In this document: positions 43,329 through 52,661 of the stretch, one piece after another
Layout: each line of letters starts with the position of its first letter
How positions within the stretch are numbered: the stretch's first letter is position 1
Source of the DNA: Ceratobasidium sp. AG-K
Lineage: Eukaryota > Basidiomycota > Agaricomycetes > Cantharellales > Ceratobasidiaceae
DNA length: 64,000 bases
Direction of reading: 5' to 3'
Assembly: GCA_037039685.1 (NCBI GenBank)
Contig: JAWNGF010000005.1
Coordinates: 2,294,001 to 2,358,000, forward strand
The notes under the pieces: model-generated
What the model saw: only the letters and a program-made list of their open reading frames with translations
The model's database searches: none
Told to the model about the DNA's origin: nothing
Position numbers and translations under genes: made by a program

Positions 43329-46300
43329 TTTAGAGTGCAGAAGAGGTTTAGTGATTTAAGCGAGGAGTGAAGGTTGGAGTAGTTGCAAGTTTTGCAGATG
43401 TCGCTACTGGTTTCGCCCCTTCTGCCTTTTATCTTCCCTGGAACGTAGTTGGATGGCGTGGGAGCTTCGGGGTGTCGGCGGCGTAGAAGGTCCTTGATGA
43501 CCCTAGAAAGGTGGCCAAAATCTTCCGCCCTTTGTTCTGTGTCTTCTTCACTTCCATAACCCTTCCATCTGACCCTGTAAAAAAGACCGTCCTTTGTCTC
43601 CTTCCAGTCCACAATCTTTTCTACTTCGTATTCCTCTTCTCCTTTCTCTGTTATGATAGGCGGTGGCCGGGGTTGGTTACGGCTGAATTCAGTGTCTCCC
43701 TTGTAAGGGCTGAGCAGATCGATGTGGAAAACGGGGTGCACCCTCATTGTTGCCGGCAAATCTAGCTCATAAGCGTGTGACCCTATCTGTCGCTTCACAA
43801 CAAATGGTCCGTGCTTTTTGTTATCCAGTTTCTTTGAAGGTCTTTTCGTTTGAATGTTCTTTCCTAGCAGCCAAACTAGATCTCCTTCTTGGTACTCGTT
43901 CTTCGGCATTTCTTCTGGGAGTCTTTGAGTTTCCATTGACGCAATTGCTTCGTCCCGGATTTTACGCCATTTTCCTATGATGTTGTTTGCTTCTGGAACC
44001 GCTGATTCTTCGGTTGAGATGTTCCACAGTGGTTCCCTTCCATAGACAATTTCAAAGGGAGAGCTACCCGTTACGCGGTGCTTCTGCAGATTATAGCTGA
44101 ATTCCGCAATTGGTAACAAGTCCGCCCAATCATCCTGCCGGTAGTTGACGAACGATCGTAGCCAGCCCTCCATCCATTGATTGATTCTTTCCGTTATTCC
44201 ATCTGTTTGGGGGTGGTAGGCAGTACTGAAACCTGGGTTAGTTCCAATTTGCTCATAAATGGCTTTCATAAGTTTGGAATTGAAAGTAGTCCCCCGGTCT
44301 GAGATCGTGCTCCTTGGAAAACCATGTAGTTTCCAAACATTTGTGATGAAAAGATTTGCAAGGTCGCTTGCCGTGTGAGATTCCTTGCAGGGTATGAAGT
44401 GGGCCATTCTTGAGAATCGGTCCACCACTACTAAGATGCTATCTGATCCCCTGGACTTTGGTAATTTTACTACGAAGTCGAATGCTATGTCTTCCCATGG
44501 TCCTTTAGGAATTTCCAGAGGCTTGATCGGGACTATAGACTTCGATCCCTTTGTCCGTTGGCAGGTTTCGCATGATTCCACATATCTGTTTATGCTTTGC
44601 TTCATTCCTGGCCAGAAGTATCTTCTTGATATTAGTTCCAGAGTTCTAGCCTGTCCTTGATGTCCTGCGATTTTTGAGTCGTGATGAATTCGCATGATGG
44701 CCAGTCTGGATTCCTTATCTTCCGGCACGTAGATCCTTCCCTTGAACCATAATAGTCCCTCCTTGAAATCATAATCTTTCGCGCTGTGTTGTAGGGTTTT
44801 TGGTAACGTTTCCCTCGATTTGCAGATCTCCTTGATTTGTGCTAGTCCTTCATCTGTTTCCTGAGCTTCTTTGATAGTCTCTATGATGTTTGTGTCTACT
44901 TGTCCCATAAATCCTTTGAACTTTTCGACAGATATCATAACTTGTTCAGGCGTGGGCGTATCTTCATGGTCGGATCGTCTAGACAAAAGGTCCGGTTTAG
45001 AAGACAGGATTCCAGGGCGGTATATGATATCAAAGTTATAGGAAGCAAGCAATTGATGCCATCTTGCGTGTCGACGGTTGAAAGTTCTTGCTTCCTTCCA
45101 GAACTGTAGGTTCCTATGGTCGGTGTAGATGGTAATGGGGTCTCTTGTTCCTTCTAGGTATAGTCTCCAATGTGTTAAGGCTTCAATGATTGCCATGAGT
45201 TCCTTATCGTGGACGTCGTAGTTGAGCTGGGCCTCGTTGAAAGACTTTGAAAGGAAAGCAATAGGGTGTAGGTAGCCATCATCTTGCCTTTGGGACAAGA
45301 TTGCTCCCATTGCTACTCCACTTGCGTCTGTTTCCAAGAAGAAGGGCTTGTCAGGGTTCGGATGGCGTAGAGTGGGTTCCTTGCTGATTTCCGCTTTTAA
45401 GGCTTCAAACGCTTCCTGCTGATCGTTTCCCCATTCCCACCTGTTATCCTTTCTTGTTAAGGTTGTCAGGGGTTTTGCTAATCGGCTGAAATTTGGTACG
45501 AATCTTCTGTAGAAATTTGCGAATCCTAGGAATGCCTGAACTTGTTTGACCGTTCTTGGTTCCTTCCATTCCTTTATTGCCTTGACTTTTTCTTCCTCCA
45601 TTGAGATGCCTAAGTCGCTGATTCCAAGTCCGGTATATGTCAATTTGGTGACAAAGAATTCGCATTTTGGAAGCTTTGCGAACAGATTTTCTTCCAGTAA
45701 GATCTTTAGCACCTTCCTGACATCCACCGTATGTTGACTTCTGTCCTTAGAGAAGACCAAGATGTCGTCAATATATACTATGACGCAAACATCGATAAGA
45801 TCATGGAAGATGTGGTTCATGTATCTCTGGAATATGGCGGGTGCGTTTTTTAGTCCAAAAGGCATGACGACGTATTCAAACAGTCCTTCTTTCGTTCTGA
45901 AAGCTGTCTTCCATTCGTCTCCTTCCCTGATTCTGATATTGTTGAAACCCATGCGTAGATCAATCTTGGAGAAAATTTTTGCGTCCTTGATTTTATCCAA
46001 GAGGTCTTCCATTAGGGGCATTGGGAATCTGTCGTCCTTTGTAATGGCGTTTACTCCCCTGAGGTCTTGAACAAGTCGTAGTTGGCGCACTGCCCCTGGG
46101 TTTTTGGGATCGATTGGCTTTTTGACAAAGAAGCAAGGTGAAGCAATAGGTGATTTGCTTGGTCGGATTTTTCCCGCTGCGATTTCTTCATCCAAGTATT
46201 CTCTTAGTGCAATTGATTCTGCTGGAGAGAGTGGGATAGGTCTGGCTGGTTTCGGAAGTTCAGCTCCTTCCTTGAAGTCGATGGCGCAGTCGTATGGGCG

Positions 46301-46477
46301 ATGATCCGGGATTCTCTTGAACTTTTCTTCGCTGAAGACGTCGGCAAAATCCTTGAATTCTTCGGGTAGGTCGTCTATTGAGGCCGTCCTTGCTTGAATG
46401 GGTCCTGTCCGCCATGATATGTGCTTCGTTTTCCAATCAATGATAGGGTTTGATTCCTCTAACCATTCTAATCCCAA
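42893..46477 (-). CDS. Element C pol: RT, RNase H, integrase, chromodomain and Ser/Pro tail
   Basis: A frame of 1,194 codons beginning MGLEWLEESNPIIDW at the end of the protease domain. It contains RT (SKIDLRMGFNNIRI, MPFGLKNAPAIFQ, YIDDILVFSK), RNase H (LETDASGVAMG, DKELMAII), the integrase zinc region (HHDSKIAGHQGQ...CETCQ) and catalytic core (FVVKLPKSRGSD, ISDRGTTFNS, TDGITERINQ), and a chromodomain (YEVEKIVDWKET...YRVRWKGYGSEEDTEQ). About 150 Ser/Thr/Pro-rich residues follow, overlapping ORF3. The N-terminal protease lies in another frame at 46468-46812 because of a one-base insertion in an A run near 46495. Confidence 0.88.
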   Translation of the reverse strand: MGLEWLEESNPIIDWKTKHISWRTGPIQARTASIDDLPEEFKDFADVFSEEKFKRIPDHRPYDCAIDFKEGAELPKPARPIPLSPAESIALREYLDEEIAAGKIRPSKSPIASPCFFVKKPIDPKNPGAVRQLRLVQDLRGVNAITKDDRFPMPLMEDLLDKIKDAKIFSKIDLRMGFNNIRIREGDEWKTAFRTKEGLFEYVVMPFGLKNAPAIFQRYMNHIFHDLIDVCVIVYIDDILVFSKDRSQHTVDVRKVLKILLEENLFAKLPKCEFFVTKLTYTGLGISDLGISMEEEKVKAIKEWKEPRTVKQVQAFLGFANFYRRFVPNFSRLAKPLTTLTRKDNRWEWGNDQQEAFEALKAEISKEPTLRHPNPDKPFFLETDASGVAMGAILSQRQDDGYLHPIAFLSKSFNEAQLNYDVHDKELMAIIEALTHWRLYLEGTRDPITIYTDHRNLQFWKEARTFNRRHARWHQLLASYNFDIIYRPGILSSKPDLLSRRSDHEDTPTPEQVMISVEKFKGFMGQVDTNIIETIKEAQETDEGLAQIKEICKSRETLPKTLQHSAKDYDFKEGLLWFKGRIYVPEDKESRLAIMRIHHDSKIAGHQGQARTLELISRRYFWPGMKQSINRYVESCETCQRTKGSKSIVPIKPLEIPKGPWEDIAFDFVVKLPKSRGSDSILVVVDRFSRMAHFIPCKESHTASDLANLFITNVWKLHGFPRSTISDRGTTFNSKLMKAIYEQIGTNPGFSTAYHPQTDGITERINQWMEGWLRSFVNYRQDDWADLLPIAEFSYNLQKHRVTGSSPFEIVYGREPLWNISTEESAVPEANNIIGKWRKIRDEAIASMETQRLPEEMPKNEYQEGDLVWLLGKNIQTKRPSKKLDNKKHGPFVVKRQIGSHAYELDLPATMRVHPVFHIDLLSPYKGDTEFSRNQPRPPPIITEKGEEEYEVEKIVDWKETKDGLFYRVRWKGYGSEEDTEQRAEDFGHLSRVIKDLLRRRHPEAPTPSNYVPGKIKGRRGETSSDICKTCNYSNLHSSLKSLNLFCTLKCLPSPVLPLPTTSSASSKDLLSPRQGSSTPGPPSMSSRGHNKAREGCTSGLRTTYSTQTWENSSGWEKNGPRGCNSYERTYSSVGGAPLFRSRRSSSSPPTCSEWWNGDKKERTQASGYQVTTEGSQRSDLNGTTPGTPTTKRT

Positions 46478-46812
46478 GATAAGTTTAGTTTTTCTCCAGT
46501 AGGCATAGCGAAGAAGACTTGTTTGAAGGTTCTTCCTTCTACCTCCAGTTCCAGCTTAGCTTTGAAGCGTATTTGGTGAGAGAGTTCCTTCCCCTGGATA
46601 CCAATTACTTTTCTAGGAGTGGAAAGTTCCATGAGTGGAATGTTGTTGGATCGAGCCCACGAGATGTCCAAGAAGTTCTTTGATGCTCCGGAATCGATAA
46701 GGGTTGGGATGGTTTCTGTGATTCCGGCAACGTTTGCGTAAACAATGGTTGATTCATTTGTCGCTCTAAAGTACATTGTTTCCGTTGCCGGTCTGTTGGT
46801 CTCTCCACACAC
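46468..46812 (-). pseudogene. Element C protease fragment, frameshifted from RT
   Basis: The frame begins in CGETNRPATETM after gag and holds the aspartic protease active site TLIDSGASKNFLD and the flap region. It ends after PTGEKLNLSWD. Elements D and E read PTGET.LILGLEW here, so an extra A in the run AAAAA shifts the frame. One base in a homopolymer could also be a sequencing error. Confidence 0.8.
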
Positions 46813-46814
46813 AG

Positions 46815-48815
46815 TTAGAGGGAGACCCCTTCTTTTCCCGAGTCTTCCACAATTGTTGCCTCCCTTCCTTTAACGCTGGGTTCCGTCGTTATCCATTCCT
46901 TGGACGGGCACTTGAATGACCGGTGTCCCTCCTGTCCACATTTCAAGCAGCGGTTGCTTGCTATCCTTGTCTTGTAAACTTCGTCAGGAAGCCGCTTTGT
47001 AGAGGATTGTCCGCTAGTGGATGGTTGGGCTGCTTTCTTTCCTGTGGAGGTCTTGATTTGTTGTAATTTCTGGTCAATAGAGATTGCGATAGAGATCCAT
47101 CGGTCAAGTGATAGCTCCCGCTCCGTTCCATCCTCGTTAATCAGGGTTAATTCGAATCGAGCTAGTTCGGTTTTTACTTCAGGCTTCAGTCCTTCCTTGA
47201 ATTGGTTGATTAGGGCTTCTTGTCCCCAGTTTACGTCTACCAGAAGGTACCGGAATTCCGAGGCATAGTTTGCTACCGAGTTGTTCTGTTTGCATTTGCG
47301 AATATCCGATTCGGCTTTGGCCTTTTTGTTGGGGTCGCTGAACTGTTCCATGAAGTGTGCTTTGAAACTTTCCCATGAGGCGAGATTTCGGTTGTTTTCT
47401 CCTTGGTTGAGCGATCGTAATAGCACTTGTGCCCAGTGAGTGGCGGCTTTGTTCTCAGACTTGAAGTTTGCTAGGGCTTCGCGGATCCTTTCTTCGCTGG
47501 AAGTATATTGATCGCCTAGGCGTACAAAGTAGCTTTCCATTTGTGTGATGAACATTTCGGCACCTTCTCCCTTCTTTCCGTCGAAGGCTTCTGGGCGGGT
47601 CACCTTGGGACGACGTGAACTGCTACCAACGTTTGGGTTTTCGGTCAGTCGCTGGATTCTTAATTCTAATTCGTCGATCCTGGTAGATTCCGCGTCTGGA
47701 TGAGGTGGAGAATTTGATCGCCTAGAGGGGATTCCGTGTAGGGACGCTTCGTCCATTTCTTCTCGCATATTGTTGATGGTTTCCTGAACTTCAGTAATTT
47801 TAGTAGTGAAGGATGCTCCCTCCTGTCGTAAGGTTTCTAGTCCTTGTGTTACTGCCTCGTTCCATTCGAGTTGTCCTTGTCTGGTAGTGTTGAGTTCTTC
47901 GCGTACATTGTTTACTAGTCCTTGAGTGTTGGTAACTTCATTTCGAAGACGGGTTACATCTTGGCCGACTAGGAAAGAATTGTGTTCGCCATTTCTTGCC
48001 GAGTTCAGAATGTCCGTCAAGGTTCCTTGTAGGGTGTTGATGGAGTCGTTGAAGATTTGTTGGTTGTTTGCTAGAACCTGTGTGGCTTGTTCTAGGCCAC
48101 TAAGCCTTCGGTCTATGGTGACCCTCATTCCGTCTATGACCCTAAGGGTAGCGTTGTGCCTTCCTTCTAGAAGGTCGTCTAGGTCATCTAGATTGCTGAT
48201 TACAGTCCTGCCGCTAGAACTGGAACTTGAACTTGAGCTCCCTGGATCTCCGGCGCCTTGTTGTACCGGAGCTGATTGATTTGAGTAACCCTGTGGGATA
48301 TATGGTGGTGCTGGAATAGCCGGTGTGGCTGGCTGGGAAGCCACTGGAATTGGTCCTGCGTTGGTGATGGTTCCTCCAATCTGAGGAACTGTAGGGACGT
48401 TTGGAACGTGTGGTGTAGGGGGAGGTCTAATAGGAACAAGCGATACACCCCCATGAGCTTCGGGTTGGGGAGAAAAGAACTGTCTTCTGTTTCCCAATGG
48501 CCACAAGGGACGTGATGGTCCTGGAGTTGCAGTTGGAATACGGATTACAGCCGGAGTAGGGTCATTTGTAAGATCTCCTGGTTCTCTATTTGTGATCGTG
48601 GGTTCTTCTTCTTGTACTGTTGTCATGTCAGGAATGCCGAAAGCTCCCGGCATTGATGCTTGACTTTGAGGGCGTGATCGGGCAGGACCTCCCGCTTGAG
48701 TTTGTGCAATATCTTGTTCGTTTAGTGATCCTGTGGGCCTTGCTGCCCGACTGGGTCCTCTTCTTATTGACATAGTGGATGAGGGGCGTGATCCTGCATC
48801 TTCTTGAATAGACAT
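46815..48815 (-). CDS. Element C gag with CCHC knuckle
   Basis: 666 residues from MSIQEDAGSRPSS, chosen over an upstream in-frame ATG that lies in the LTR. The N-terminus is Pro/Ser-rich and disordered. A serine run precedes a coiled-coil segment (ISNLDDLDDLLEG...LSGLEQATQVLANNQQ). The capsid-like part includes FDGKKGEGAEMFITQME and WESFKAHFMEQFSDPNKKA. The zinc knuckle is CLKCGQEGHRSFKC. It is intact, unlike the gag of element D. It forms the virus-like particle and packages element RNA. Confidence 0.88.
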   Translation of the reverse strand: MSIQEDAGSRPSSTMSIRRGPSRAARPTGSLNEQDIAQTQAGGPARSRPQSQASMPGAFGIPDMTTVQEEEPTITNREPGDLTNDPTPAVIRIPTATPGPSRPLWPLGNRRQFFSPQPEAHGGVSLVPIRPPPTPHVPNVPTVPQIGGTITNAGPIPVASQPATPAIPAPPYIPQGYSNQSAPVQQGAGDPGSSSSSSSSSGRTVISNLDDLDDLLEGRHNATLRVIDGMRVTIDRRLSGLEQATQVLANNQQIFNDSINTLQGTLTDILNSARNGEHNSFLVGQDVTRLRNEVTNTQGLVNNVREELNTTRQGQLEWNEAVTQGLETLRQEGASFTTKITEVQETINNMREEMDEASLHGIPSRRSNSPPHPDAESTRIDELELRIQRLTENPNVGSSSRRPKVTRPEAFDGKKGEGAEMFITQMESYFVRLGDQYTSSEERIREALANFKSENKAATHWAQVLLRSLNQGENNRNLASWESFKAHFMEQFSDPNKKAKAESDIRKCKQNNSVANYASEFRYLLVDVNWGQEALINQFKEGLKPEVKTELARFELTLINEDGTERELSLDRWISIAISIDQKLQQIKTSTGKKAAQPSTSGQSSTKRLPDEVYKTRIASNRCLKCGQEGHRSFKCPSKEWITTEPSVKGREATIVEDSGKEGVSL

Positions 48816-48822
48816 ATTTGTT

Positions 48823-48837
48823 AAGCTTGTTTTGTAA
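48823..48837 (-). promoter_or_regulatory. Primer-binding site of element C, self-priming type
   Basis: In element sense, TTACAAAACAAGCTT follows the LTR end directly. ACAAAACAAGCT is the reverse complement of AGCTTGTTTTGT inside the LTR (plus-strand 48999-49010), which lies 33 nt from the start of the TATATATA box. Confidence 0.7.
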
Positions 48838-49294
48838 TGTCGTAAGCTTCTTCTTGGTGGCTTTGAGGCAGGCCGCAATGGAGAGTGGACGGCACTAAGA
48901 CCTAAGTGACCTCTTGAACCGCAACGCACTTAAGCGTCTGTAGGCTCTTGAGGGTAGGGGTGGTTCTAAGTGTCACTCAGGAGGGATGTTTTGACGAGAC
49001 AAAACAAGCTGGGGTTACCAGGCTTGTTGGTCCTCTATATATATTCAGAATGTGGCCGAGTCATACAAGGCGCAGCCACACGAGTCATACAGAACAGCCA
49101 GTCAGGAGTGTCCAAGTGAGTCATGCTGTATGAACAGACATGACTCGTACAAAGCACAGCCGCGTTACACAATGTAACAGAATAACCACAAGAAGGTGGC
49201 AACGCGGCAAACAGAAACGGGAAACATAACGCAAAGAGGGAAACATACGGGCAAGACGGTGGGAGAGTCCGATGGAGTGAGCTAGCTCACGACA
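48838..49294 (-). repeat. Element C 5' LTR
   Basis: 457 bp. It joins directly to element A gag sequence beginning CCAAGGCTC. Confidence 0.95.
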
Positions 49295-50114
49295 CCAAGG
49301 CTCTTTCGCGAACTTGGTTGAATGTCCTTGTCACTTCGTGGGGTTTAAAGTTCTGTGACACCATGGCCATCTTGATTTCATCCTTAAGACTGTCATAGAA
49401 ATCATCACGAAGTACTCGATCAGTGTACCCGAGTACCAATGAATAAGTGACGAAGTCTCGTAGATAATCTTGGACAGAATTCTTCTGGATCAATTTCTTG
49501 TATAATTGTCTATATCGGTCGATCTTGTGAACATCGCCAAACCTAGCTTGCATTTCGTTCCAGAATTCATCCATGTCGTGTAGCCAATTTGTTGCTCCCC
49601 TTCTTGCTGTGTCTACATCAATTCCAGGTTGCATCCATACATAGGCGGGCCCCTTGCAATAACCCATGATATAAGTGATTTTTTGTTCTGTGGTTGCTTG
49701 TGGCAATGTGTGATTTATGTACAAGGTACATTGCGACTTGAACTCGTCAAATTTATCTACATCTCCAGAAAATTCTTCTGGGGGATGCATTTTGAGTTTG
49801 TATCCTGGGGTGGTTGTTGACAAGGTGGTGGAGGGTGTTGCCCCTAGGTTTGCAAGTGACTGAGACACTGCATTCATTAATTGGTGAAGGGGTGCAATTT
49901 GTGCAGTTTGATTTTGAATTGCGTGGATATATGCAATGTTATTGTCGATCCCCTGTTCTAGGGTAGAGGTGATACCATTTAAGGCATTAATATGACCGTT
50001 AATTTTTTGCACTTCGTCTATTAAGGCATTGATTGCATGTGCAACTACCTCGGGTCCGGATGTCGCTGAGATTTGGGTAAATCCCCCTTGACTAGGTGAT
50101 GGGGCTCTTGACAT
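49295..50114 (-). pseudogene. Element A gag, C-terminally truncated
   Basis: About 270 residues from MSRAPSPSQGGFTQ, the same protein as gag of element B (YVWMQPGIDVDTARRG, RYRQLYKKLIQKN). It keeps CGA (Arg) where B has TGA. It is cut before the zinc knuckle by the LTR of element C. Confidence 0.88.
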
Positions 50115-50140
50115 ATCGGAGCGGGGAAAAGCAGGTAGAT

Positions 50141-50392
50141 TTATTGGGATCCCAGACCGTACAAAATATCACGGATTCTTCTTTGAACCCGTCTGTCTTT
50201 AATGATGCGCAAACTTCTCAAAAATATCAATTCAATATTTTCGTCTTCCAAGAACAACGCATTGATTACTCCTAGTTCGTCGTACTGTTCATATATGTAG
50301 TTACGATGAACGTCTTCAATAAAGAGTTTTAGGGACTCTAGTCTAAGTTGTTCCCTGTGTTGTTCCTGTGTGAGTCGAGGTCTTGGTCCCAC
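50141..50392 (-). CDS. Small ORF overlapping the coiled-coil ORF, element A
   Basis: 83 residues, the same length, frame offset and overlap as the copy in element B, with only a few substitutions. No ATG start. Confidence 0.45.
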   Translation of the reverse strand: MGPRPRLTQEQHREQLRLESLKLFIEDVHRNYIYEQYDELGVINALFLEDENIELIFLRSLRIIKDRRVQRRIRDILYGLGSQ

Positions 50393-50952
50393 TGAAAAGG
50401 GTTGGGTGCGATGGTATTAAGGTGATTTAGAAGGCGATAATCCTGATTAATAGGAATACGCACTTCTGCTGCTTGATGACAGTATTTGCCCTTGATTTTA
50501 TCTTTAAGGGTTTCGATAGTACGCCACTGTCGTTTATTGTTGCTGATGAGATTTTCGACCTTTCGAGTGTGTTTTTCTTGGATTTTTATAAGTTGGTCGC
50601 AGTTTTCGATCAACACACGGGTTTGTTCTTGCAATCGCTCGACTTCGATATTAGTGTCCGCTAGGTTTATGCTTTGGACACGATCTTGATCGGCTTGTTG
50701 CTTGTTTGAATTGTCAAGGTTAATTTCAATGAACTCGAGCCTTGAATGGAGGGATTGATAATCGGCTTCAAGTTGATTGTGGTTTTCGTCGTTTCTGGTA
50801 CGTTTGACCCTTAAATCCTCTGCTTGTTCAACTTGATCTTCTTCTAGCACTTCAATTTGACTGTTTAATTCGTCGACTTTGGTGTCTAGATCAAGTACAA
50901 AGTCTTTTATTCTAAAGACTGCTTCGCAGAGGCTAAAAAATGCGGGGAACAC
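50338..50952 (-). CDS. Coiled-coil ORF upstream of gag, element A
   Basis: 204 residues, full length and open, with the same heptad-rich region as the element B copy (VDELNSQIEVLEEDQVEQA). Differences from B are scattered and mostly conservative (Arg/Lys, Leu/Ile, Asn/Ser), suggesting the protein was under constraint while the family was active. Unknown function. Confidence 0.6.
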   Translation of the reverse strand: MFPAFFSLCEAVFRIKDFVLDLDTKVDELNSQIEVLEEDQVEQAEDLRVKRTRNDENHNQLEADYQSLHSRLEFIEINLDNSNKQQADQDRVQSINLADTNIEVERLQEQTRVLIENCDQLIKIQEKHTRKVENLISNNKRQWRTIETLKDKIKGKYCHQAAEVRIPINQDYRLLNHLNTIAPNPFQWDQDLDSHRNNTGNNLD

Positions 50953-51437
50953 TTTTAAGGTTAATTAGTTAGTTACTAATTAGTTCCTTTTTAGTGCGTA
51001 CTGATGGAAACGACAGGTTGATGTGGTTCTTGATGGATGAGAGTGTTAACTTGGGTGGTGCTCCAACCACTTTCCAGTTTTGCTTGAGAGGATCTGGCTT
51101 CCTCGAGATGTTGATTTGGATGTGAAGGGTGCTAGACGCTAAGCTTTTGCTTTATATACTCCTTATCTGATCTTATCAGTTATCAACAGCCTTGGGCGGG
51201 CGTGATAGCGACAGTGTATAACAGAGTAAGGGTGTATTTAGCTGACTAAAGCCGCTATGACCTGAAAGAGGATAACGATTGGGTTCACTGACAGCGTATA
51301 GCGACGTGGGACTACTGGTCTATATCAAGTATAGCTCTTCGTCCGTTGTACTATGCCCGTTTTCCCGTGTATGTTCTATCTACTTGGTGGAAAAAGCAGG
51401 AGCTTTGAGGCTGATGCTTTAAAAAGGCTTGACCTAA
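50953..51437 (-). other. Leader and primer-binding site of element A
   Basis: Untranslated leader, homologous to that of element B. Next to the LTR it has the same self-priming sequence, TTAGGTCAAGCCTT in element sense. Confidence 0.6.
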
Positions 51438-51853
51438 TGTCCCGACTTGGGTAAATTAGGTATATATAAAGGTTAAGGGGTTCGACTTAGGCAAGTCTTA
51501 GAACCCAAGGAATAGTGATAGTTAGAGGATTTGATTGAGCAAGTCCTAGTGGAGAGGAGGTCAAGCCTTGTCATTAACCGGCTTGACCTCTGGGTTTATA
51601 TACATGAGGGAACCGTGCCACGTCATCATTTATCAGTGTGGGAAAGCCGAGTACAACCGATGATAAGCGAGATAAGAGACATGACTTGACATTCTGGAAG
51701 TTCCGGAAGCATCACCAATATCAAATGAAAAGACAAATACATCACATGATACAAGTTTAAGCGCCAGAGGACATTTGTACCAAAAAAGGAAAGTGTTCGG
51801 AAAAAAAGATATAAAATCGGAATAAAATGTCTGAGCTTAGTCAGCTCATGACA
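51438..51853 (-). repeat. Element A 5' LTR
   Basis: 416 bp, TGTCCC...CATGACA on the plus strand, followed by the target duplication CTACT. Confidence 0.95.
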
Positions 51854-51858
51854 CTACT

Positions 51859-52175
51859 CTTGTCAAGGCAGAGAATCATGGCCGAGGAATCGAAATTGTT
51901 CGGTCAGCGATTCTCTGTAATCCCAACAAGCCCGAGTTCCCTACCTCTCTCTGGACCGACATCGCTCGTAACCAGTTTGTCGACCTCAATAAAATTTTTT
52001 CTCACATCAACTGCGCGACCGAAACAACCAAGCTCTCAGAACGGATCGGCGACAACCTATCCCTTGTCTCAACGATTAGCCGAGCACCGACCAAAAAGAT
52101 CTGAAATTTCAGGGACTGGAGCTACGTTTGGTCTTGATATATGCGCGCAGTCACGTTTGTTTTCAGTCACCGACA
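51859..52175 (+). pseudogene. Interrupted host ORF, 3' part
   Basis: With one copy of the CTACT duplication removed, the frame from 33071 continues here: LVKAENHGRGIEIVRSAILC, then NPNKPEFPTSLWTDIARNQF and so on. Two TGA codons follow, in KKI-stop-NFRDWSYVWS-stop-YMRAVTFVFSHR. Both fit an original CGA. The ORF is cut again by element D at 52176. It was therefore already decaying or was exposed to the same C-to-T process as the elements. Confidence 0.6.
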
Positions 52176-52633
52176 TGTTGTGAGCCAGCTCACTCCATCG
52201 GACTCGCCCGTTGTCTCGCCCGCCTGTCTTCCCTCTTTGTATTACGTTCCCCGTTTCTGTTTGCCGCGTTGCCACCTTCTTGTGGTTATTCTGTTACATT
52301 GTGTAACGCGGCTGTGCTTTGTACGAGTCATGTCTGTTCATACAGCATGACTCACATGGACACTCCTGACTGGCTTTTTTGTATGACTCGTGCGGCTGCA
52401 TCGTGTATGACTTGGCCGCTTTCTGAATATATATAGAGGACCAACAAGCCTGGTAACCCCAGCTTGTTTTGTCTTGTCAAACATCCCCCTTGAGTGACAC
52501 TTAGAACCACCCCTACCCTCAAGAGCCTACAGACACTTAAGTGTGTTGCGGTTCAAGAGGTCACTTAGGTCTTAGTGCTGTCCACTCTCCATTGCGGCTT
52601 GTCTCATAGCCATTAAAGAAGAAGCTTACGACA
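52176..52633 (+). repeat. Element D 5' LTR
   Basis: 458 bp, TGTTGTGAGCC...CTTACGACA. It contains TATATATA and the AGCTTGTTTTGT segment (52461-52472) complementary to the primer-binding site. Confidence 0.93.
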
Positions 52634-52648
52634 TTACAAAACAAGCTT
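52634..52648 (+). promoter_or_regulatory. Primer-binding site of element D, self-priming type
   Basis: TTACAAAACAAGCTT directly after the LTR, identical to element C. Its ACAAAACAAGCT pairs with LTR positions 52461-52472. Confidence 0.7.
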
Positions 52649-52661
52649 ATCAACATACAAT

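Larger units (their letters stand above)
42065..49294 (-). mobile_element. Element C: family 2 Ty3/gypsy chromovirus with 3' accessory ORF
   Basis: A 7,230-bp element with two 457-bp LTRs (42065-42521 and 48838-49294; three differences by eye, two of them CpG transitions). The order in the minus-strand sense is LTR, primer-binding site, gag, protease-RT-RNase H-integrase-chromodomain, accessory ORF, polypurine tract (TTAAGGGGGAGTAA), LTR. The flanks are CTCAG on one side and CCAAG on the other: no target duplication. The flanking A sequences belong to distant parts of the A element (integrase and gag), which indicates a recombinant between two insertions. Confidence 0.9.
33608..51853 (-). mobile_element. 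Element A: family 1 Ty3/gypsy chromovirus, split by B and C
   Basis: LTRs of 416 bp bound the element: the 5' LTR at 51438-51853 and the 3' LTR in two pieces, 33608-33859 and 40815-40978. The target duplication CTACT is at 33603-33607 and 51854-51858. Element B is inserted in the 3' LTR. Between its integrase remnant (40979-42064) and its gag remnant (49295-50952) lies element C in place of the protease, RT and RNase H region. The two LTRs differ at three positions by eye, all CpG transitions, so the insertion is young. The element is on the minus strand and interrupts a host ORF. Confidence 0.9.

Noticed and set aside
48816..48929. Upstream in-frame ATG for element C gag
   Set aside because: It lies partly in the LTR. 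Element D supports the start at MSIQED, and the transcript is expected to start inside the LTR.
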